The notes below the pieces were generated by a model. That model made no database searches, was not told the origin of the DNA, and saw nothing but the letters and a program-made list of their open reading frames with translations. A stretch of DNA of 64,000 nucleotides. Origin: a bacterium. Its GTDB lineage: Bacteria; DUMJ01. Below, piece after piece: positions 47,369-57,301 of the stretch. Location of the stretch: the NCBI GenBank assembly GCA_012839925.1, contig DUMJ01000026.1:1-64000 (forward strand). The letters run 5' to 3'. Numbering within the stretch: position 1 is the first letter of the stretch; the number at the start of each line of letters is the position of its first letter. A program made the position numbers and the translations under genes.

Positions 47369-48541
47369 TTGAATTCTACCAGATTAAAAAGAAGGATTTT
47401 TATACTTTGCTGGTGTGCCTATGCAGGGGCATACTTATGTAGGACCAATCTCTCTATTGTGGTCCCTTTTCTTATCGAAGATTTAGGATGGGATAAAGGG
47501 ACCGTAGGACTTCTGGGAAGTATTTTCTTCTGGGTTTATGCTTTTGGACAGCTTATCAATGGATACATCGGTGACAGGATAAATACTAAGCTATTTATAT
47601 TTTTTTCTCTTCTCCTTTCTTCTGTTATAAACATAGTACTGGGCTTTGTAGTTAGCAAATTTATATTTACCATACTCTGGGGTGTAAATGGATTCCTTTT
47701 ATCAATGCTCTGGGGTCCTATTATAAGGATTTTGGGTTTATGGTTTCCAAAAGAAGAGAGTAATAAAATAGGTGTTGGAATATCTACATCTATGTTCGCA
47801 GGTTATCTTGTATACTGGGGACCGATAGGTCAATTTATAAGAAATACAAACTGGAGACTGGCATTTTATATCCCCGGTATACTGGTAGCTTTTTTTTCTC
47901 TATGCTGGCTTATAGCATTACCTTCTAAAGAGGAAAAGATAGATAGAGAATCAGGCAGAATACCAGTAAAACAGTTGCTCAGTCCGGGATTGATATTTAT
48001 CGCATTAACATGTATGGCTCAGGGAACGATAAAAGAAAGTATAGGTCTCTGGACTCCAACAATCCTGAGTGATACTGCCAGGTCTATTCCGGATTTTACC
48101 ATGTTCATCCCTATTATGGGGTTTTCAGGATTACTTTCTGCTGGCTGGTTAAATTACAGGTTCAACCATAGAGAAGAGTTTACTGTGTTGTTGCTATTTT
48201 CCTTAACTCTGATCTCAAATATTCTGCTGTTCCTCCTGTTAGGACTGAACGTATACCTTACTATATGTCTTCTGGGTGTTTCTCTGGCAATTCTATACGG
48301 AGCGAATGCCCTTCTACTGGCGAATATACCACTCAGGTTTGTAGCATATGGCGGTGGTTCAACTGTGGCAGGATTCCTTGATTTTTCTTCGTATACAGGT
48401 TCTGCGATAGCCAGTATTATCACCGGGAATCTAGCTACAAACTTCAGCTGGAGGTCTGTAGTCTTATTATGGTGTATAGCCTCACTTGCAGGAATATTAT
48501 CAGTATATCTCAGTCAAAAGAATATAAAGTCTCAGACTTAA
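47369..48541 (+). CDS. MFS transporter (organophosphate/phosphoglycerate-like)
   Basis: Twelve hydrophobic segments; CAYAGAYLCRTNLSIVVPFL and NGYIGDRINTK; TTG start with AAGGA 7 nt upstream. Confidence 0.9.
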   Translation: MNSTRLKRRIFILCWCAYAGAYLCRTNLSIVVPFLIEDLGWDKGTVGLLGSIFFWVYAFGQLINGYIGDRINTKLFIFFSLLLSSVINIVLGFVVSKFIFTILWGVNGFLLSMLWGPIIRILGLWFPKEESNKIGVGISTSMFAGYLVYWGPIGQFIRNTNWRLAFYIPGILVAFFSLCWLIALPSKEEKIDRESGRIPVKQLLSPGLIFIALTCMAQGTIKESIGLWTPTILSDTARSIPDFTMFIPIMGFSGLLSAGWLNYRFNHREEFTVLLLFSLTLISNILLFLLLGLNVYLTICLLGVSLAILYGANALLLANIPLRFVAYGGGSTVAGFLDFSSYTGSAIASIITGNLATNFSWRSVVLLWCIASLAGILSVYLSQKNIKSQT

Positions 48542-48548
48542 AAAGTAG

Positions 48549-49745
48549 TCAGGTAGAGATGTTACCAATCCTTGTATATGCCAGTTTTGTCAGGATTGCA
48601 GTCCCTAAGGGTATACAGGATTCATCTATCCGATATTTGGGGCTATGTAGTCCGGATACCTCTTTCCCATCGGTAGGCTTGCTCCCAAGCCAGAAAAAAC
48701 AGCCCGGTTTTTTCTCCAGATATAAAGTGAAATCTTCGCCAGTCAGTATTGGTTTAGCTTCAATACAATTTTCCTCTCCCAATATCTCTGAGGCAGCCCT
48801 TTTCAGATAGTCCACATTATTATCCCAATTTACAAGTGGGGGTATCATATTTATATAGTTAATCATTGCCAAACAGCGATAACTACTGGCAATGCCCCCT
48901 ATCAGCTCTTTTAATCTTTCCTCTATCTTCCGACGTATCTCTGAATCTAGGGTGCGAACTGTACCTTCTATCCTTACCTCAGAAGGTATAATGTTATATG
49001 AAGAACCGCCATTTATACTTCCAATTGTAATCACAGCTGGTTCAAAAGGAGATATCTCTCTACTTATTATACTTTGTATCCCTGAAATTATTGCGGAAGA
49101 AGCTACTATCGGGTCGATACTCATATCCGGGATAGCCCCGTGTCCTCCTCTGCCAGTAACAGAAAATTCAATCTTATCAACAGAGCCCATCATAGCACCA
49201 TACTTTATGGCAATCTTTCCGGTTTCTAAGGTTGGTAGATTGTGAAATCCATATATCTCATCCACCTCGTCAAGGATACCTTCAGAAATCATAGCCTTAG
49301 CACCTGAACTTGTCTCTTCTGCAGGCTGAAATATAAACTCGGCAGAACCAGGAAGATGGTCTTTTATCTCAGATAGAATCCTTGCAGCCCCCAGTAGGAT
49401 AGTGGTATGGACATCATGTCCACATGCATGCATAACTCCCGGGTTCTGCGAGGAGAAGGGAAGCCCGGTCTCTTCCTCAATTGGGAGCGCATCCATATCA
49501 GCCCTTAGAGCTATAATGGGTTTTTCTTTACCTCCTTTAAGATGTCCAATCACCCCATAACCCCCTACTCTTTCTCTTACTTTCAGACCAAACTTTTTTA
49601 ATTCTTCGGCAACTTTTGAAGATGTCCTCTTTTCCTCAAGAGAGAGTTCTGGAAATTTATGGATGTCTCGATATATCGAGATCAGATACTGTGATAGGTC
49701 CTGACTTCTGGTTAAAAAATATGTTGAGTCAAACAGGATAATCAC
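48549..49745 (-). CDS. M20-family amidohydrolase
   Basis: HKFPELSLEEKRTSSKVAEEL, ALRADMDALPIEEETGLPFSSQNPGVMHACGHDVHTTILLGAA. Confidence 0.94.
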   Translation of the reverse strand: MIILFDSTYFLTRSQDLSQYLISIYRDIHKFPELSLEEKRTSSKVAEELKKFGLKVRERVGGYGVIGHLKGGKEKPIIALRADMDALPIEEETGLPFSSQNPGVMHACGHDVHTTILLGAARILSEIKDHLPGSAEFIFQPAEETSSGAKAMISEGILDEVDEIYGFHNLPTLETGKIAIKYGAMMGSVDKIEFSVTGRGGHGAIPDMSIDPIVASSAIISGIQSIISREISPFEPAVITIGSINGGSSYNIIPSEVRIEGTVRTLDSEIRRKIEERLKELIGGIASSYRCLAMINYINMIPPLVNWDNNVDYLKRAASEILGEENCIEAKPILTGEDFTLYLEKKPGCFFWLGSKPTDGKEVSGLHSPKYRIDESCIPLGTAILTKLAYTRIGNIST

Positions 49746-49750
49746 TCCTT

Positions 49751-50815
49751 TCAGTCAGATAGCCACTCTTCTAGATGGGCTTTAACAAAATCGTCATCAT
49801 TTAAATACGGGTATGCCCTGTAGACCCTATCAATCTCTTCAATTTGCCCCGGGGATAAGCCTTCTTTTGGATTTAAACACCATCTACCCTCTAATATCCC
49901 CTGTCTTCGCAATACCTCATTTATCCCGGCTATACATCCATAAAAATCGTTGGATGCATCGAAAAATGCCGAGTTACAGTCTGTCACCTCTATGCTCCTT
50001 GTAAGGAGGGATGAGGGGATATACTCCATATCTCTCACTTCTTTAATCTCTTCAAGCAATTCGACCGCTTTTTTTGTCCAGACAGCCCAATGTCCCAGTA
50101 ATCCTCCTACAATTCTTTTTTCAACTATCTTCCCCCTTACATTGAAACGATATTTTGTTAACAGGTCAATTATGATATTATCATCATTCCCGGTGTATAA
50201 TGCTATTTCATTCCTTCTTTCAGATTCACAAACCGACCTTACCACATCGATAGTCTGATATCGGTTAAAAGGTGCTATTTTTATCGCCATAACCTCAGGG
50301 ATATCCACAAACTTGCGCCAGAATTTATAGGAGAGCTTTCTACCACCGGCAGAGGGCTGTAGATAGAAACCAAATATGGGGATTATCCTGGCAATCTCTT
50401 TTGTCCTTTCTATAAGTTTATCTTCATCTAGGTTATTCAGTCCCCCCATGCTGATGAGTCCAAGGCTATACCCATATTTTATAGCGATCTCTGCCTCTTT
50501 TATAGCCTGTTCAACAGGTCCAACAATACCGGCTATCTTTATAAAGGGTCGTTTGAGACCTGCCCTCTCAACCTCTTCTGCAGCTATCTTTAAGACCGGT
50601 TCGAACATGTCATATTTGCGTATCTCAAATTGAGTGGTATGGACGCCAACTGCAATCCCACCAGCCCCTGCAGATATATAATAGCGGGTAAGAGCTCTCT
50701 GTCTTCTCTCATCTAATTTACGTTCCTCTGTTAAAGCCAGAGGATGGGCAACAATGACGGTTCCTTCCTGCAATAACCCGTATACCTCTGGATTAAGTCG
50801 AATGGTATTCTTCAC
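49751..50815 (-). CDS. dihydrodipicolinate synthase/DapA-like family protein
   Basis: RYYISAGAGGIAVGVHTTQFEIR...IAGIVGPVEQAIKEAEIAIKYGY...IFGFYLQPSAGGRKLSYKFWRKFVDIPEVMAIKIAPF. Confidence 0.8.
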   Translation of the reverse strand: MKNTIRLNPEVYGLLQEGTVIVAHPLALTEERKLDERRQRALTRYYISAGAGGIAVGVHTTQFEIRKYDMFEPVLKIAAEEVERAGLKRPFIKIAGIVGPVEQAIKEAEIAIKYGYSLGLISMGGLNNLDEDKLIERTKEIARIIPIFGFYLQPSAGGRKLSYKFWRKFVDIPEVMAIKIAPFNRYQTIDVVRSVCESERRNEIALYTGNDDNIIIDLLTKYRFNVRGKIVEKRIVGGLLGHWAVWTKKAVELLEEIKEVRDMEYIPSSLLTRSIEVTDCNSAFFDASNDFYGCIAGINEVLRRQGILEGRWCLNPKEGLSPGQIEEIDRVYRAYPYLNDDDFVKAHLEEWLSD

Positions 50816-50818
50816 CCT

Positions 50819-51835
50819 TCAGAACCTCCCTTCACGTTCTTGGAAATGGGTGGGTTTTCCCATCGTTACTCTCCCACTTTCAATCCATTCAGCCGTCCAT
50901 TCTATCATCTGTCTGAGAGATACCTTCGGATAGCCGAATAGATAATGCGATTGAGAAGCATTACTTAGCAGTGCTGTATCCTCCTCTTTACCGATAAAGA
51001 GAGGTCTTACTCCAAATTTTTCACCAAAACGTTCTGCTAACCATCTGATAGAAATCGTCTCTGGACCGGTTACATTGAGAATTTTGGGTGGGGTACTGGA
51101 GAATCTGATACCTCTGAGTGCAGTCTCATTTGCATCGCCCTGCCAGATTACATTCACATTCCCCATACTTAGATCGATAGGTTTTTGCTCCTTTACAAGA
51201 GTAGCAATTTCAAGTAAGACTCCATACCTTAGGTCGATCGCATAGTTCAATCTCATTATCAGTACCGGGATATTATATCTGAGGGAGAAATACTCAAAGA
51301 CCCTCTCTCTACCAAGGACTGACTGGGCGTATTCCCCTATTGGACCTGTTGGATGCTCCTCTGATGCCCCTGCCATAGATACTGGTGTCAGTGGATACAC
51401 ATTGCCGCTGGAAAATACCACAATACGAGAATTTTTGAATCTTTTTGCTATCTGTCCGGGTAAATAAGTGTTTATCGCCCAGGTAAGATGTTCATTACCT
51501 GTGGTTCCAAACTTATAACCAACCATAAATATAATATTTTTAACCTCTGGTAGACTTTGAAGCTGCTCATCATCCAACAGATCGGCAGAGATGGTCTGTA
51601 CTCCGTAATCTTCCAGTTCCTGCTGAAGTGTCTTATCGGAAAAACGAGAGACACCAACAACTTTTTTATTGACCCCTGCCTTATCAATTGCATTTCTAGC
51701 CAGTCTGGCAAGACTGGGTCCCATTTTTCCTCCAACCCCTAAAATCATTATGTCGCCTTTTATTTGAACCATTTCAGAGATTAGAGCATCTGAGGGTTCT
51801 GCCAGTTTAGTTTCCAATTCTTCAATTGTACGCAT
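50819..51835 (-). CDS. NAD-dependent epimerase/dehydratase family protein
   Basis: DIMILGVGGKMGPSLARLA Rossmann motif; RIVVFSSGNVYP; EHPTGPIGEYAQSVLGRE. Confidence 0.88.
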   Translation of the reverse strand: MRTIEELETKLAEPSDALISEMVQIKGDIMILGVGGKMGPSLARLARNAIDKAGVNKKVVGVSRFSDKTLQQELEDYGVQTISADLLDDEQLQSLPEVKNIIFMVGYKFGTTGNEHLTWAINTYLPGQIAKRFKNSRIVVFSSGNVYPLTPVSMAGASEEHPTGPIGEYAQSVLGRERVFEYFSLRYNIPVLIMRLNYAIDLRYGVLLEIATLVKEQKPIDLSMGNVNVIWQGDANETALRGIRFSSTPPKILNVTGPETISIRWLAERFGEKFGVRPLFIGKEEDTALLSNASQSHYLFGYPKVSLRQMIEWTAEWIESGRVTMGKPTHFQEREGRF

Positions 51836-51916
51836 TTTTAATTTTCTCCTCCATCAGTCTTTCATATATCTACCTCATATTCTATCATTTTATTGGATTT
51901 TATGTTTATTCCGGTA

Positions 51917-51945
51917 TTGCATAACTTACCCTTACCTTGTATAAT
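51917..51945 (+). promoter_or_regulatory. sigma-70 promoter TTGCAT-17-TATAAT of the arginine operon
   Basis: Perfect -10 with 17-nt spacing, 31 nt upstream of argG. Confidence 0.7.
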
Positions 51946-51975
51946 TAATCAGAATATATACTCGGAGGTAGAGAA

Positions 51976-53175
51976 ATGGCGAAAAGAGTGGTATTAGCAT
52001 ATTCAGGAGGGCTAGATACTTCTGTTGCCATAAGGTGGATTCAGGAAAAATACAACGCAGAGGTTATCACCCTCACTCTAGATATGGGTCAACCTATAGA
52101 TCTTGAGGCAGTGAGAAAGAAGGCTTTAAGTATTGGGGCAAAGGACGCTGTTGTGGTTGATGCTAAAGATGTTTTTGTAAATCACTATGTAAAACGTGTT
52201 ATAAAGGCAAATGCGCTTTATGAGGGGAAGTATCCACTATCTACATCTATATCCAGACCATTGATAGCCAGAGAACTGGTAAAAACTGCGAAGATGTACG
52301 GTGCCGATGCAGTGGCTCATGGTTGCACAGGCAAAGGAAATGACCAGGTAAGAATTGAGGTCTCGGTAAAGGCTTTAGACCCTGAACTGGAGATAATCGC
52401 TCCAATAAGGGAGTGGGGATTTACAAGAGAGGAAGAGATAGATTATGCCGAGAAGTATGGAATTCCAGTCCCGGTAACCAAGAAGTCTCCTTATAGCATA
52501 GATGAGAATATCTGGGGTAGAAGTATAGAGTCTGGAATCCTTGAGGACCCGAAGGTTGAACCCCCTGAAGAACCATTTGTCTGGACAAGGTCTCCTATGG
52601 ACGCCCCCAATGAACCCGAATATGTAGAGATAGGGTTTGAAAGAGGCATTCCTGTAAGTCTCAATGGAACAGGGTTACCTCTCATCGAGATTATCACCGC
52701 CCTGAATTCCCTTGCCGGTCTGCATGGAATTGGAAGGGTGGACATGATTGAGGATAGGCTTGTCGGTATAAAGTCCAGAGAGGTCTATGAGGTTCCTGCA
52801 GCTATTCTTATTATATTTGCCCATAAGGAACTGGAATATATGGTTATGGAGAGGAACCTGCTCTTTCTAAAATCTCATCTGGAGAGTGAGTATTCCAGAC
52901 TTATCTATGATGGATTATGGTTTTCACATATGAGAGAGGCACTCGAAGCATTCTTTGATGCTACCCAAGAGGTCGTAAATGGAACAATTAGGTTGAAACT
53001 CTATAAGGGTAATATGATTATCTCTCAGAGGAATTCCTCATTCTCACTGTATGAGAGGGCACTTGCTACTTATGAAAAGGGAGATATATTTGACCAGAAA
53101 AAGGCTGAAGGTTTCATATATGTATGGGGATTACCATTGAGCTCTTCTGCCAGAAAGCGAGGGAAGAAGCCTTGA
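51976..53175 (+). CDS. argG: argininosuccinate synthase
   Basis: RVVLAYSGGLDTSVAIRWIQEKY; AHGCTGKGNDQVRIE; PYSIDENIWGRSIESGILEDP. Confidence 0.97.
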   Translation: MAKRVVLAYSGGLDTSVAIRWIQEKYNAEVITLTLDMGQPIDLEAVRKKALSIGAKDAVVVDAKDVFVNHYVKRVIKANALYEGKYPLSTSISRPLIARELVKTAKMYGADAVAHGCTGKGNDQVRIEVSVKALDPELEIIAPIREWGFTREEEIDYAEKYGIPVPVTKKSPYSIDENIWGRSIESGILEDPKVEPPEEPFVWTRSPMDAPNEPEYVEIGFERGIPVSLNGTGLPLIEIITALNSLAGLHGIGRVDMIEDRLVGIKSREVYEVPAAILIIFAHKELEYMVMERNLLFLKSHLESEYSRLIYDGLWFSHMREALEAFFDATQEVVNGTIRLKLYKGNMIISQRNSSFSLYERALATYEKGDIFDQKKAEGFIYVWGLPLSSSARKRGKKP

Positions 53176-54212
53176 TAAATGTGGCTATCTGGGGAGCAAC
53201 CGGATATACAGGGGTAGAGCTTTTCAGAATCTTAACCAATCATCCCGAGGTAAAGATAAGATTTGTCTTCAGCCATACTTATTCTGGAGAGAGTTTAAGT
53301 GTTATATATCCTTATCTGGAGAGGTTTGAGCCTATAGCCTTGACTAATGAGGAAGAGTTTAACAGGATCAGAGATAAGGATTTTGATGTTGCATTTCTCG
53401 CCTTACCTGCCGGAGTCAGTGCGGAGAGGACCAATCTTCTGATTCACTCTGGTAAGAAGGTCATAGATATCGGTTCTGATTTCAGATTAAAGAATCTGAA
53501 TGATTATAAGAAGTGGTATAATTTTGAACACATGTATCCGGATTTAGTTAGTGAGGCGGTTTACGGAATCCCCGAGCTCAATAGAAGTGAAATAAAGTCC
53601 GCCAGAATAGTAGCCAATCCTGGCTGCTACCCGACAAGTTTTCTCCTTGGGGTGGCACCCATTCTTAAAAATGACCTTCTTGAGGGAAACTGGTTGTATG
53701 TCGACTCTAAATCGGGTACATCGGGAGCTGGTAAGAAGAGCTCAGTGGATATGAGTTTTTCTGAGATGTTTGAGAATATAAGACCTTACAATGTTGGTAA
53801 ACACAGACATATACCTGAGATGGAACAGGAAGCCGGTATAATGGCTAAAAGACTGGTTAAGGTTGCCTTTACTCCTCAGCTTGCACCAATATCTAGAGGC
53901 ATCCTTACCACCATATATGCTCATCTGAAGGAGAAGGTATCTGTGGAAGACCTCTACAGTATGTATGGAGAATTCTATAAAGATTCCTATTTTGTCCGGG
54001 TATTACCTGTGGGTTCTTTTCCCGCCACCAAGGGGGTAAGGGGCTCTAATTTCTGTGATATAGGATTAGCCATAGAAGATGAGGTGGCTATAATCACTAC
54101 TGCCATAGATAACCTTGTGAAAGGTGCAGGTGGTCAGGCTGTTCAGAATATGAATATAATGTTTGGATTAAAAGAAAATCTTGGATTGGATATTGTCCCA
54201 TTATACCCATGA
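53172..54212 (+). CDS. argC: N-acetyl-gamma-glutamyl-phosphate reductase
   Basis: NVAIWGATGYTGVELFRILTNHPEV; NPGCYPTSFLLGVAP; RHIPEMEQ. Track start 53124 over-extended; TTG 53172 or GTG 53181 likely. Confidence 0.96.
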   Translation: MINVAIWGATGYTGVELFRILTNHPEVKIRFVFSHTYSGESLSVIYPYLERFEPIALTNEEEFNRIRDKDFDVAFLALPAGVSAERTNLLIHSGKKVIDIGSDFRLKNLNDYKKWYNFEHMYPDLVSEAVYGIPELNRSEIKSARIVANPGCYPTSFLLGVAPILKNDLLEGNWLYVDSKSGTSGAGKKSSVDMSFSEMFENIRPYNVGKHRHIPEMEQEAGIMAKRLVKVAFTPQLAPISRGILTTIYAHLKEKVSVEDLYSMYGEFYKDSYFVRVLPVGSFPATKGVRGSNFCDIGLAIEDEVAIITTAIDNLVKGAGGQAVQNMNIMFGLKENLGLDIVPLYP

Positions 54213-55396
54213 GTATAACATTTCCTAGAGGATTTATAGCTAATGGTATCCATAGTGGGGTAAAAAAAGAGGGGCTGGATTTAGGTCTGCTTTTGAGTAC
54301 CTGTAACGCCAGTGCCAGCGGAATGTTTACCACAAATCAGGTGAAATCCCCTTCGGTAATAATAACCGGAGAGAGATTAAAGTCTGGATTACTCAGAGGT
54401 ATTATTGCGAATAGTGGATGTGCAAATGCCTGTGTAGGTAGACAGGGTTTTATAGATGCTGAATATATACTGGATAGACTTGGAGGTATCCTTGGGGAAG
54501 ATCCGAAACTTCTTGGTATAGCGTCTACCGGTGTTATAGGGAAAAGACTACCGATGGAAAAGATTATTGAGAAGCTACCAATTCTTGCCGATGGTCTGAG
54601 CAGAGAAGGTGGTACGCTTTTTGAGCGGGCTATAATGACGACAGATAGGGTTGTTAAGGAGGTGAAAACCTCCTTTTTTTATAACGGGACAGATATAAGG
54701 ATAGGTGCCTGTGCCAAGGGTTCCGGTATGATACATCCAAATATGGCTACTCTGCTCTCATTTATAACCACAGACCTCAATATAGACCATCGCCTCTTAA
54801 AAATAGTACTGAAATCCAGTATAGATGCATCCCTGAATGCAGTGACAATAGATAAGGATATGAGTACAAATGATAGTGTTATAATTATGGCTAATGGAAT
54901 GTCTGGAAATATAGAGATAAGAGATGAGAGAGAAAAAGGATTCCTCCTCTTCAGGGATGCCCTGAAAGATGTTATGGTTGAAATAGCAAAGAAGATAGCA
55001 AGGGATGGGGAAGGAGCCAGCAAACTTATCGAGGTAGAGGTTACCGGTACAGAAGACGAAGCTCAGGCTATAAGAATGGCAAGAGCGGTTGCTGGTAGCA
55101 ATCTCTTTAAGTCCGCAGTGTGGGGGAAAGAGATAAACTGGGGAAGGATTATAAGTGCCCTTGGAGCTAATTCCGACCCATTTGATTCCGATAGAATATC
55201 CATATATTTTGGTGACGTAAAAGTGGTGGAGAATGGAATAGAAGTGGAATTTGATAAAAATATGGTTCTGAAGATATTAGATGGTAAGGAGGTGTTAATA
55301 AGGATATCCGTTGGAGACGGGTCTGGACGGGGAAAAGCATGGGGTTGTGACCTTACTCCAGAGTATGTGTATATAAACGGAAGTTATCTCTCATGA
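54209..55396 (+). CDS. argJ: glutamate N-acetyltransferase / ornithine acetyltransferase
   Basis: ANSGCANACVGRQGF; ACAKGSGMIHPNMATLLSFITTD (autocleavage region). Confidence 0.97.
   Translation: MSITFPRGFIANGIHSGVKKEGLDLGLLLSTCNASASGMFTTNQVKSPSVIITGERLKSGLLRGIIANSGCANACVGRQGFIDAEYILDRLGGILGEDPKLLGIASTGVIGKRLPMEKIIEKLPILADGLSREGGTLFERAIMTTDRVVKEVKTSFFYNGTDIRIGACAKGSGMIHPNMATLLSFITTDLNIDHRLLKIVLKSSIDASLNAVTIDKDMSTNDSVIIMANGMSGNIEIRDEREKGFLLFRDALKDVMVEIAKKIARDGEGASKLIEVEVTGTEDEAQAIRMARAVAGSNLFKSAVWGKEINWGRIISALGANSDPFDSDRISIYFGDVKVVENGIEVEFDKNMVLKILDGKEVLIRISVGDGSGRGKAWGCDLTPEYVYINGSYLS
54656..54680 (+). terminator. intrinsic-terminator-like hairpin inside argJ: AAGGAGGT-GAAA-ACCTCCTT-TTTTT
   Basis: 8-bp perfect stem, GNRA (GAAA) tetraloop, run of 7 T including the stem end; in-frame within argJ coding sequence. 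Confidence 0.6.
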
Positions 55397-56136
55397 GTCT
55401 GGTAATAAAATTAGGTGGAAGTGTGGCAGAAAATCCGTCTGCTCTAGAAAAGGTAATAAGAGGTATAAAAGATATATCGGACGGCAATCCATTTGTTCTT
55501 GTCCATGGAGGGGGGAAACAGATAACCAGTTTTCTTTCAGAGTTAGGTATAGAGACATATTTTGTGGATGGAGAGCGATATACAGATAGAAGAACGATGG
55601 AAGTTGTTGAGATGGTCCTCAGTGGACTGGTGAATAAGCAAATAACGAGTATACTCTGTCATATGGGGATAAAATCTATCGGTTTGAGTGGTAGAGACCT
55701 GAATCTTATAACAGTCAGGCGCAAGATGGAACTCGGCTATGTAGGAGAGGTAAAATCGGTTGATGTGGAGCCAATGAAGAGGCTCCTTGATGCTGGATTT
55801 ACCCTGGTTCTATCTCCGGTATCCGAGACTGAGGATGGTCTTCCCTGTAATGTGAACGCCGATTTTGTGGCGATAGAAGTTGGTAAGGCTCTCAGGGCAA
55901 GCAAGCTTTTTCTTTTTACAGATGTTACAGGGGTTCTCGATGGGAATAAAAATATTATACCCCTGTTAGATGTGGAGACTGCCCGGGATTTTATAGAGAG
56001 GGGGATAATAAGGGAAGGTATGATACCAAAAGTCAGGTCTGCAATCTCTGCGATATCGGCAGGGGTGAAGGAGGTATGGATAGGTAATAACCCTGTACAG
56101 GGGACAATAATAAGAGGGAAAGATAATGGACCTTAA
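55393..56136 (+). CDS. argB: acetylglutamate kinase
   Basis: VIKLGGSVAE, LVHGGGKQITSFLSELGIE, GLPCNVNADFVA, MIPKVRSAISAI. Confidence 0.96.
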   Translation: MSLVIKLGGSVAENPSALEKVIRGIKDISDGNPFVLVHGGGKQITSFLSELGIETYFVDGERYTDRRTMEVVEMVLSGLVNKQITSILCHMGIKSIGLSGRDLNLITVRRKMELGYVGEVKSVDVEPMKRLLDAGFTLVLSPVSETEDGLPCNVNADFVAIEVGKALRASKLFLFTDVTGVLDGNKNIIPLLDVETARDFIERGIIREGMIPKVRSAISAISAGVKEVWIGNNPVQGTIIRGKDNGP

Positions 56137-57298
56137 AAAAGAGGAAAGTTTATATATAGCTCAACTTTATAAGAGATTTCCGTTAACTATTGTAAAGGGT
56201 GAGGGGGTATATGTCTATGATGATGAGGGGAATAGATATCTTGATTTTGCAGGTGGGATAGCGGTAAACTCACTCGGTTATGCTCATCCAAAGATAATTG
56301 AAGCCTTAACTTCGCAGGCGAGAGAACTTATTCATATATCCAATCTCTATTATACAAAACCCCAGGTAGAACTGGCGAAGAAACTTGTACAGCTGACAGA
56401 CTTGGATAAGGTCTTTTTCTGTAACAGTGGGACAGAGGCTATAGAGGCTTCTCTCAAGTTTTCCAGACGCTGGGGTAAGGATAAGGGAAAGTTCAAGTTT
56501 ATATCAGCAGTTAACTCATTCCACGGCAGAACAATGGGAAGCCTGTCGGTAACTGGACAGAGAAAATATCAGGAGCCGTTTGAGCCCCTTATAGATGGAG
56601 TTACATTTATAATTTATAATGATTCAGATGCTCTAAATGAAGAGTTAAAAAAAGGAGACTATGCGGCTGTAATTCTAGAACCGATCCAAGGAGAAGGAGG
56701 GGTAAACCCTGCCAGAAGAGAATTCCTGGAGTTAGCAAGATACCTCTGTGATAGATATGATACTCTTCTCATATTTGATGAGGTGCAGACTGGGATAGGA
56801 AGAACCGGTGCTATGTTTGCCTTTCAGAATTTTGGGGTTACTCCAGACATACTCGCTCTGGCTAAGGGGCTCGGTGGAGGTTTCCCCATTGGGGCAACGA
56901 TTATTAATGATAAGGTTGCTCAGACACTCCACTATGGAGACCATGCATCAACTTTTGGCGGAAATCCTCTGGCAACAGCTGTCGCCAATGCTGTCCTGGA
57001 AGAGATAGAGAAAATTCTACCCCGTATAAAAGAGGTGGGAGGTTTCCTCGAGGATTGTTTGAAGGGGAAGATTTCCCGTCTGAGTAACGTCCTGGAGATA
57101 AGAGGAATTGGGCTTATATATGGTATCGATGTAAAAACAAATGCGAGAGATATATGCGAGAGATGTATAAAAGAGGGATTACTTGTAATCACCTGTGGGA
57201 ACAACACGGTGAGACTTGTACCACCTCTGATTATAAACGAACAAGAGATTGAAAAAGGGGTATATATATTAGAGAAGGTATTGAAGGAGGAAAAATAA
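56126..57298 (+). CDS. argD: acetylornithine aminotransferase
   Basis: DDEGNRYLDFAGGIAVNSLGYAHP, FHGRTMGSLSVTGQ, LLIFDEVQTGIGRTG, HASTFGGNPLA. Confidence 0.96.
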   Translation: MDLKKEESLYIAQLYKRFPLTIVKGEGVYVYDDEGNRYLDFAGGIAVNSLGYAHPKIIEALTSQARELIHISNLYYTKPQVELAKKLVQLTDLDKVFFCNSGTEAIEASLKFSRRWGKDKGKFKFISAVNSFHGRTMGSLSVTGQRKYQEPFEPLIDGVTFIIYNDSDALNEELKKGDYAAVILEPIQGEGGVNPARREFLELARYLCDRYDTLLIFDEVQTGIGRTGAMFAFQNFGVTPDILALAKGLGGGFPIGATIINDKVAQTLHYGDHASTFGGNPLATAVANAVLEEIEKILPRIKEVGGFLEDCLKGKISRLSNVLEIRGIGLIYGIDVKTNARDICERCIKEGLLVITCGNNTVRLVPPLIINEQEIEKGVYILEKVLKEEK

Positions 57299-57301
57299 TA
57301 A

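Noticed and set aside
47341-47371. Non-canonical start for the MFS gene because AGGAGG lies about 19 nt upstream of TTG
   Set aside because: A second SD, AAGGA at 47357-47361, sits 7 nt before TTG 47369, so a normal TTG start suffices.
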